From Sphingomonas sp. (GTDB lineage Bacteria; Pseudomonadota; Alphaproteobacteria; Sphingomonadales; Sphingomonadaceae): a stretch of DNA of 64,000 bases. Position 1 is the first letter of the stretch. Each line of letters starts with the position of its first letter. Shown one piece after another: positions 58,599 through 64,000 of this stretch. Location of the stretch: NCBI RefSeq assembly GCF_024508665.1, contig NZ_JANINP010000004.1, positions 248,001 to 312,000 on the forward strand. The letters run 5' to 3'. The translations under genes were made by a program, and so were the position numbers. The notes under the pieces were generated by a model that ran no database searches, was not told the origin of the DNA, and was given only the letters and a program-made list of their open reading frames with translations.

Positions 58599-61370
58599 TT
58601 GACCGACGAGACCGTCCTCGCCGACCCCTCGGACATTACCCCCATCTCCATCGTCGATGAGATGAAGTCGTCGTATCTCGATTACGCGATGAGCGTGATC
58701 GTCGCCCGTGCGCTGCCGGACGTGCGTGACGGGCTGAAGCCGGTGCATCGCCGAATCCTGTTCTCCGCGCAGGAAAGCGGGTTCTTCTACAATCGCCCAT
58801 ACCGCAAATCGGCGCGCATCGTCGGCGATGTGATCGGTAAATATCACCCCCACGGCGACAGTTCGATCTACGAAGCCTTGGCGCGCATGACCCAGGATTG
58901 GGCGATGCGGCTGCCGCTGATCGACGGCCAGGGCAATTTCGGATCGATGGATCCCGATCCCGCCGCCGCGATGCGTTATACCGAAGCGCGCCTCGCCAAG
59001 TCGGCCAGCTTCCTGATGGAAGACCTCGACAAGGATACGGTCGACTTCGTTCCCAATTACGACGGTTCGGAAAGCGAACCGTCGGTCCTGCCGGCACGCT
59101 TTCCCAATCTGCTGGTCAACGGCGCCGGCGGCATCGCGGTCGGCATGGCGACCAATATCCCGCCGCACAATCTGGGCGAAGTGATCGATGCATGCTTCGC
59201 GTACATGGACAATGGCGCGATCACGACCGAGGAGCTGATGGAAATCGTCCCCGGTCCGGATTTCCCGACCGGCGCCGTGATCCTCGGCCGATCGGGCGCA
59301 AGATCCGCGTATGAAACCGGTCGCGGCTCGATCATCGTCCGCTCGCGCTACGAAATCGAAGAGGGACGCGGTGATCGCCGCTCGATCGTGCTCACCGAAA
59401 TTCCCTATCAACAGGGCAAGAACGCGCTCGTCGAAAAGATTGCCGAAGCCGCCAAGGACAAACGGATCGAAGGCGTCAGCGATATCCGCGACGAATCGAA
59501 CCGCGAGGGCGTCCGGATCGTCATCGACCTGAAGCGCGACGCGACGGCCGAAGTCGTGCTCAACCAATTGTGGCGCCACACCCCGGCGCAGGGCTCGTTT
59601 CCGGCCAACATGCTGGCGATCCGCGGCGGCCGTCCCGACCTGCTCAACCTGCGCGATTTCATCCAGGCGTTCATCCAGTTCCGCGAACAGGTCATCACGC
59701 GCCGCTCGAAGTTCGAGCTCGCCAAGGCGCGCGACCGCGCCCACCTGTTGCTCGGTCTGGTGATCGCGGTCACCAATCTCGACGAAGTCGTCCGCATCAT
59801 CCGCGGGTCGTCGAGCCCGACCGAGGCGCGCCATTCGTTGCTGATGCGCGAATGGCCGATCGCAGAGATCGCGCCCTATATCCGTTTGGTCGAGGCGACC
59901 GACGTGGAGGTCACCGGCGATACCTATCGCCTGTCCGACCTTCAGGTGCGCGCGATCCTCGATTTGCGCCTCCACCGCCTGACGGCGCTCGGCCGCGACG
60001 AGATCGGCAGCGAGCTCGAGGAACTTGCCTCCTCCATCGCCGAATTGCTCGAAATCCTCGCCAACCGCGCGCGCCTCTATGAAGTGATGCGCGAGGAGCT
60101 GGCCGCGGTGCGCGCCGAGTTCGCCACGCCGCGCCGCACCGAGATCGCGGCGGCGGCCGACGGCATCGAGGACGAGGACCTGATCGAGCGCGAGGACATG
60201 GTCGTGACCGTGACCATGCAGGGCTATATCAAGCGCACGCCGCTCGACACGTTCCGTTCCCAGGCGCGCGGCGGCAAGGGCCGCGCCGGCATGGCGACCA
60301 AGGAGGAGGACGCGGTCACCGAATTGTTCGTCACCTCGACGCACACGCCGGTGTTGTTCTTCTCGACGCTTGGCCGCGTCTACCGGATGAAAGTGTGGCG
60401 CCTGCCCGAAGGCGGCGCCAATACCCGCGGCCGGCCGATGATCAACCTGCTACCGCTGGCCGAAGGCGAGACTATCTCGACAGTACTCCCGCTGCCCGAG
60501 GACGAGAATGAGTGGGGCAAGCTCCACGTCATGTTCGCGACCGCCAAGGGCTCGGCGCGCCGCAACTCGATGGATGCGTTCACCAACGTGCCGTCGAATG
60601 GCAAGATCGCGATGAAGTTCGAAGGCGAGGATGAGGACGATCGGCTGATCGGCGTCGCCTTGCTCGACGAGAGCGACGACGTGCTGCTCGCCACGCGCCA
60701 GGGCAAGGCGATCCGCTTCGCCGGCGACGAAGTGCGCGAGTTCCAGAGCCGCAATTCGACCGGGGTGCGCGGCATGCGCCTGGCCGATGGCGACGAGGTG
60801 ATTTCGCTGTCGATCCTGCACAAGGTCGGCGTCAGGGACCAGGAAGAGCGCGAGGACTATCTGCGCCACGCGCCGTGGAAGGGCGAAGATACCGAAGGCA
60901 CGCGCAAGCCGCGCGAGATGGACGACGCCCGCTACGAAGAGCTGATGGCCAAGGAGCAGTTCATCCTGACCGTCTGCGCCAACGGCTATGGCAAATTGTC
61001 CTCGGCCTATGAATATCGTCGCACCGGCCGCGGCGGCCAGGGCATTACCAATATCGACAATATCGCCCGCAACGGCCCCGTCGTCGCCAGTTTCCCGGCG
61101 ACCAAGGGGCATCAGTTGATGCTCGTCACCGACCAGGCCAAGTTGATCCGCATGTCGCTCGGCGATCTGCGTGTGATCGGCCGCGGTTCGGCGGGCGTTC
61201 GATTGTTCAACGTGGCCGAGAACGAGCATGTCGTATCGGCCGCGCGGATCGAGGAAACCGAAGGCGATGCCGAGGCCGACCTGACGACGGGAGAAGAGCG
61301 CGAGGTCGCGCCCGATCCCGGCGCCGATACTGCCGATGGCAGCGCCGCGGGTCCGGCCGACGGCGAATGA
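58599..61370 (+). CDS. gyrA: DNA gyrase subunit A
   Basis: A 923-residue subunit that cuts and rejoins DNA. The catalytic Tyr is Tyr127 in A-M-R-Y-T-E-A. The quinolone region is [10 protein letters not shown], so the E. coli Ser83 equivalent is Ser (sensitive type) and the Asp87 equivalent is Glu, also an acidic residue. Q-A-R-G-G-K-G is the GyrA box of the C-terminal DNA-wrapping domain, and an acidic tail ends it. TTG start. The stop overlaps the next gene (ATGA). Confidence 0.98.
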   Translation: MTDETVLADPSDITPISIVDEMKSSYLDYAMSVIVARALPDVRDGLKPVHRRILFSAQESGFFYNRPYRKSARIVGDVIGKYHPHGDSSIYEALARMTQDWAMRLPLIDGQGNFGSMDPDPAAAMRYTEARLAKSASFLMEDLDKDTVDFVPNYDGSESEPSVLPARFPNLLVNGAGGIAVGMATNIPPHNLGEVIDACFAYMDNGAITTEELMEIVPGPDFPTGAVILGRSGARSAYETGRGSIIVRSRYEIEEGRGDRRSIVLTEIPYQQGKNALVEKIAEAAKDKRIEGVSDIRDESNREGVRIVIDLKRDATAEVVLNQLWRHTPAQGSFPANMLAIRGGRPDLLNLRDFIQAFIQFREQVITRRSKFELAKARDRAHLLLGLVIAVTNLDEVVRIIRGSSSPTEARHSLLMREWPIAEIAPYIRLVEATDVEVTGDTYRLSDLQVRAILDLRLHRLTALGRDEIGSELEELASSIAELLEILANRARLYEVMREELAAVRAEFATPRRTEIAAAADGIEDEDLIEREDMVVTVTMQGYIKRTPLDTFRSQARGGKGRAGMATKEEDAVTELFVTSTHTPVLFFSTLGRVYRMKVWRLPEGGANTRGRPMINLLPLAEGETISTVLPLPEDENEWGKLHVMFATAKGSARRNSMDAFTNVPSNGKIAMKFEGEDEDDRLIGVALLDESDDVLLATRQGKAIRFAGDEVREFQSRNSTGVRGMRLADGDEVISLSILHKVGVRDQEEREDYLRHAPWKGEDTEGTRKPREMDDARYEELMAKEQFILTVCANGYGKLSSAYEYRRTGRGGQGITNIDNIARNGPVVASFPATKGHQLMLVTDQAKLIRMSLGDLRVIGRGSAGVRLFNVAENEHVVSAARIEETEGDAEADLTTGEEREVAPDPGADTADGSAAGPADGE

Positions 61371-61717
61371 GCGAGCGTCCGTCCATCGCCTATAAGGTGC
61401 TGACCGCCGATCAGATGCGCGCCCTGGAAGCCGACGCTTTCAAGGGTGCGCCGATCGACCTGGCCGATGGCTATATCCACCTCTCGACCCGCGACCAGCT
61501 GACCGAAACGGTTGACAGGCATTTCGCCGGGCAATCGGACCTGTGGGTCGCTGCGATCGACCTCGCTGCGCTTGGTGAAACCGTAAAATGGGAGGAATCG
61601 CGCGGTGGCGCGCTGTTCCCGCACATCTACGGCTCCATGCCGCTCGAGGTCGTGATCGCCTATGGCGCGCTGGAACGAAACGATGACGGAACGGTGAAGC
61701 TGCCTGTCGCCGGTTGA
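61367..61717 (+). CDS. DUF952 family protein
   Basis: A 116-residue protein with the DUF952 pattern: A-Y-K-V-L-T, D-G-Y-I-H-L-S-T-R-D-Q-L (His centre) and F-P-H-I-Y-G-S-M-P-L. The fold resembles ADP-ribosyltransferase-like proteins, but activity is not shown. It overlaps gyrA by 4 nt. Confidence 0.88.
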   Translation: MSERPSIAYKVLTADQMRALEADAFKGAPIDLADGYIHLSTRDQLTETVDRHFAGQSDLWVAAIDLAALGETVKWEESRGGALFPHIYGSMPLEVVIAYGALERNDDGTVKLPVAG

Positions 61718-61724
61718 CGGCAGC

Positions 61725-62156
61725 TCAAGCAATCAGATCGACGACCTCGAACCCTTCGCCTTCTTCGCGAAGCAGCATCGTACGATGGCAATGTTTGGGA
61801 TTGCGCTCGAAGCACAGCAGCGCCGAGGGTTTTTCCGCGGCGAGGTGGCGTAATTGCGCCGCCTGCGCCTGCGCCTCGGGCAAATGCAGCTGCCCTTCAT
61901 AGACGCGTTCCATCGTCCGCCAGTCGCCCTTCTTCGCCGCGTCCCGTCCGGCTTTGGGCGTGCCCAGCGCCTTGAGGTGGATATAGTCGATCCCGCTGTC
62001 CTTCAGCGTTGCGGCCAAAATGTTCTTCGAAAATCCCGGACGACGCGAGAGCGGTAAGGCGCGGACGTCGATCACTTGCTCGACGCCCGCCTCGCGCAAA
62101 GTGGAAAGGAAGGCGTCCATCGTCGTGCCTTCATAACCGATGGTGAAGATCTTCAT
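61725..62156 (-). CDS. DUF488 family protein
   Basis: A 143-residue protein with the DUF488 hallmarks: T-I-G-Y-E-G near the start, [14 protein letters not shown], and [11 protein letters not shown] near the end, with paired Cys and His. Function unknown, possibly nucleic acid related. Its start overlaps the YhhN gene by 26 nt. Confidence 0.9.
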   Translation of the reverse strand: MKIFTIGYEGTTMDAFLSTLREAGVEQVIDVRALPLSRRPGFSKNILAATLKDSGIDYIHLKALGTPKAGRDAAKKGDWRTMERVYEGQLHLPEAQAQAAQLRHLAAEKPSALLCFERNPKHCHRTMLLREEGEGFEVVDLIA

Positions 62157-62814
62157 CGTCCTTCCAACGCAGCAAAGTCGTGACCGCTCCCCAGGCGATC
62201 AGCGCCTGACCCGCAAAATAGAGCGGCCAGATCAGCATCACCGGGATCAACGAACCCGCCAGTGGTCCCATCTTGGCAAAGATCAGCAGGTCCGACGCGA
62301 CGAACAGGACCGCGCCGAGCCCCACTCGATAGCGCGGAAAACGGCTGATCCAGGCACTCGCGGCCATCGCGCCGAGCCCGGTGGCATAGAGGGCGATGCC
62401 GGGCGCGGCGGCGCGATCAGCCGGGAGCAGGAACGCGATCAGCGGCACACCGACGAACAGCAGCACGGACAGGATTATCTGGCTCGGCGAGGGTTTGCTT
62501 CGGCGATGGAGCAGATAGAGAATGATCGCGGTGAGGTGCCCCGCGAGGAACGCCAGCGCGCCGCCGGACTGGCTGCGTTCGAGGAGCACATCGCCAAGCG
62601 TGCCAAGGGCCAGGACGACAGTGATCAGCCAGCCATCCCGTCCGCGGGCATTAAGGGCCGCCCAGATCGTCAGCAAGCCGACCCCTGCCCCTTTCCACGC
62701 GATCCAGGGCGGTCGCGGAATGGTGTGCTGCCCGACGAACCAGAAGCTGACGCCAGCCAGTATCGCCAGGATCAGCACCCATGTCGCGCGAGGTCTCGAT
62801 GGAATCGCCGTCAT
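62131..62814 (-). CDS. YhhN/TMEM86 family lysoplasmalogenase-like protein
   Basis: A 227-residue membrane protein with about eight segments. L-G-D-V-L-L (acidic in a membrane segment) and A-S-D-L-L-I-F (second acidic) match the paired Asp of the family. Relatives hydrolyse the vinyl ether of lysoplasmalogen, but bacterial substrates are uncertain. ATG 62814 is preferred over 62862. Confidence 0.8.
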   Translation of the reverse strand: MTAIPSRPRATWVLILAILAGVSFWFVGQHTIPRPPWIAWKGAGVGLLTIWAALNARGRDGWLITVVLALGTLGDVLLERSQSGGALAFLAGHLTAIILYLLHRRSKPSPSQIILSVLLFVGVPLIAFLLPADRAAAPGIALYATGLGAMAASAWISRFPRYRVGLGAVLFVASDLLIFAKMGPLAGSLIPVMLIWPLYFAGQALIAWGAVTTLLRWKDDEDLHHRL

Positions 62815-62892
62815 GGCGATGTGATGGCCCCATGGCTCGATATCGGCAACATGCTTTGTCATCCGGGGCCGGCGCGGTTATCGCCCAGTGCC

Positions 62893-64000
62893 ATGACTCA
62901 TGACATTCACATCATCGGCGGCGGTCTCGCCGGATCCGAGGCCGCGTGGCAGCTGGCGGAAGCCGGCGTTCGCGTGAAGCTCTCCGAAATGCGCGGCAGC
63001 GGCGACATGACGCCGGCGCATCATACCGACAGTCTGGCCGAACTGGTCTGCTCCAACAGCTTCCGATCGGACGATGCGGAGAACAATGCGGTCGGCCTGC
63101 TCCATGCCGAAATGCGCGCGCTCGGTTCGATCATCATGAGCGAGGGCGATCGTCACAAGGTGCCGGCAGGATCGGCGCTGGCGGTCGATCGCGACGGTTT
63201 CTCGGCTGGCGTCACGGCGCGGCTGACAGCGCATCCCAACATCACGATCGTCCGCGAACGAGTCGATACGCTTCCCGACGATGGCCTCGCGATCATCGCG
63301 ACCGGCCCCCTCACCGCCCCTGGGCTCGCGACCAGCATCGGCGCGGCGACGGGCAGCGACGCGCTCGCCTTTTTCGACGCGATCGCGCCGATCGTCTATC
63401 GCGACAGCATCGACATGGAAACCGCCTGGTTCCAGTCGCGCTGGAACAAGGGCGACGGCAAGGATTACATCAACTGCCCGCTCGACAAGGACCAGTACCA
63501 CGCCTTCGTCCAGGCGCTGATCGATGGCGAGAAGACCGAATTCCGCGAATGGGAAAAGGACACGCCCTATTTCGAGGGCTGTATGCCGATCGAGGTGATG
63601 GCGGAGCGCGGACCGGAGACGCTCCGCTTCGGACCGATGAAAGGCGTCGGTCTCGATGATCCTCGCACGGGGCGCTGGCCGTATGCCGTGGTCCAGCTGC
63701 GCCAGGACAATGCCACGGGCACCCTGTGGAACATCGTCGGGTTCCAGACCAAGCTGAAACACGCCGAGCAAGTGCGGCTGTTCCGCACGATCCCGGGCCT
63801 CGAAAACGCGGAATTCGCGCGGCTGGGCGGGCTGCACCGCAACACCTTCATCCGCTCGCCCGAATTGCTCGACCCGACGTTGCGGCTGAAGGCGCGGCCC
63901 AATATCCGTTTCGCCGGCCAGATTACCGGGTGCGAAGGTTATGTCGAAAGCGCGGCTGTAGGTTTGCTCGCGGGCCGTTTCGCGGCGGCGGAACTGCGCG
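62893..64000 (+). CDS. trmFO: Folate-dependent tRNA (uracil-5-)-methyltransferase, partial
   Basis: The frame runs from ATG 62893 to the window edge (369 codons, no stop). [11 protein letters not shown] binds [20 protein letters not shown], with a conserved Cys, and [14 protein letters not shown] are diagnostic of TrmFO, which makes m5U54 in tRNA with methylene-THF and FADH2. About 90 residues are missing at the C-terminus. It is divergent from the YhhN gene across 78 bp. Confidence 0.95.
   Translation, partial: MTHDIHIIGGGLAGSEAAWQLAEAGVRVKLSEMRGSGDMTPAHHTDSLAELVCSNSFRSDDAENNAVGLLHAEMRALGSIIMSEGDRHKVPAGSALAVDRDGFSAGVTARLTAHPNITIVRERVDTLPDDGLAIIATGPLTAPGLATSIGAATGSDALAFFDAIAPIVYRDSIDMETAWFQSRWNKGDGKDYINCPLDKDQYHAFVQALIDGEKTEFREWEKDTPYFEGCMPIEVMAERGPETLRFGPMKGVGLDDPRTGRWPYAVVQLRQDNATGTLWNIVGFQTKLKHAEQVRLFRTIPGLENAEFARLGGLHRNTFIRSPELLDPTLRLKARPNIRFAGQITGCEGYVESAAVGLLAGRFAAAELR

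Noticed and set aside
58578..60344. A 588-codon open frame opposite gyrA
   Set aside because: Mirror of conserved gyrA codons. No independent motif.

Overview
The window is chromosomal DNA from an alphaproteobacterium of the Sphingomonas type. The evidence is the high GC content, the pckA // chvI-chvG-hprK-rapZ-EIIA-HPr block, the hda-ppk1-ppx cluster divergent from purMN, a short kinase-domain-only HprK, a TrmFO-type tRNA methyltransferase and a LexA-box form (GTTC-N7-GTTC) typical of Alphaproteobacteria. Almost everything is core genome. I see no prophage, IS element, integrase, plasmid gene or CRISPR array. Genes are dense, often overlap by 1-4 nt, and no protein- or RNA-free gap exceeds about 300 bp.

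Layout. 0.2-2.9 kb: two membrane proteins, one GT-C-like and one a sterol-desaturase-type di-iron enzyme. 2.9-6.1 kb: a small membrane protein behind a promoter that contains a LexA box, facing pssA-psd (phosphatidylethanolamine synthesis), then icd. 6.1-12.9 kb: a dioxygenase gene broken by one stop codon, an FAD monooxygenase, a CPA2 cation/proton antiporter, and alaS coupled to an AAC(6')-like acetyltransferase. 13-18.6 kb: an operon of a secreted protein, Hda, polyphosphate kinase and exopolyphosphatase. 18.6-22.9 kb: purM-purN and small genes, opposite ndk and holC. 22.9-30.1 kb: pepA, and divergent from it the lptD-surA-pdxA-rsmA outer-membrane biogenesis operon. 30.2-33.4 kb: guaB, an rRNA m5C methyltransferase and a TPR protein. 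33.5-35.8 kb: a stomatin/NfeD pair and two small conserved proteins.

35.9-42 kb: pckA, divergent from the ChvI/ChvG envelope-stress two-component system and the regulatory PTS proteins HprK, RapZ, EIIA and HPr. No Enzyme I gene lies with them. 42-49.4 kb: an rRNA/tRNA methyltransferase, a TPR protein, rmuC (with its own LexA box), fhs, a GIY-YIG gene framed by inverted repeats, a GFA-type zinc protein, def, an unknown protein and acylphosphatase. 49.4-58.4 kb: ettA, an M28 peptidase, an Lpp-like small lipoprotein, two tRNA genes separated by a hairpin-rich spacer, a WalW-like deacetylase, a degenerate histidine kinase, an Lrp regulator and a large TPR protein. 58.6-64 kb: gyrA, DUF952, DUF488 and YhhN proteins, and a trmFO gene cut by the window end.

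The observation most worth following is the possible SOS response output. A 75-residue single-span membrane protein (3043-3270) has a LexA box sitting between its -35 and -10 elements, and a second perfect box precedes rmuC. Other points of interest are the single-base nonsense mutation in the dioxygenase gene, an aminoglycoside acetyltransferase-like gene fused translationally to alaS, palindromic repeats that supply the Shine-Dalgarno sequence to TTG-start genes, inverted repeats with paired compensatory changes around a GIY-YIG gene, and an Lpp-like lipoprotein in a lineage that lacks Lpp. All gene names rest on recognised motifs and remembered family features. No database search was possible.
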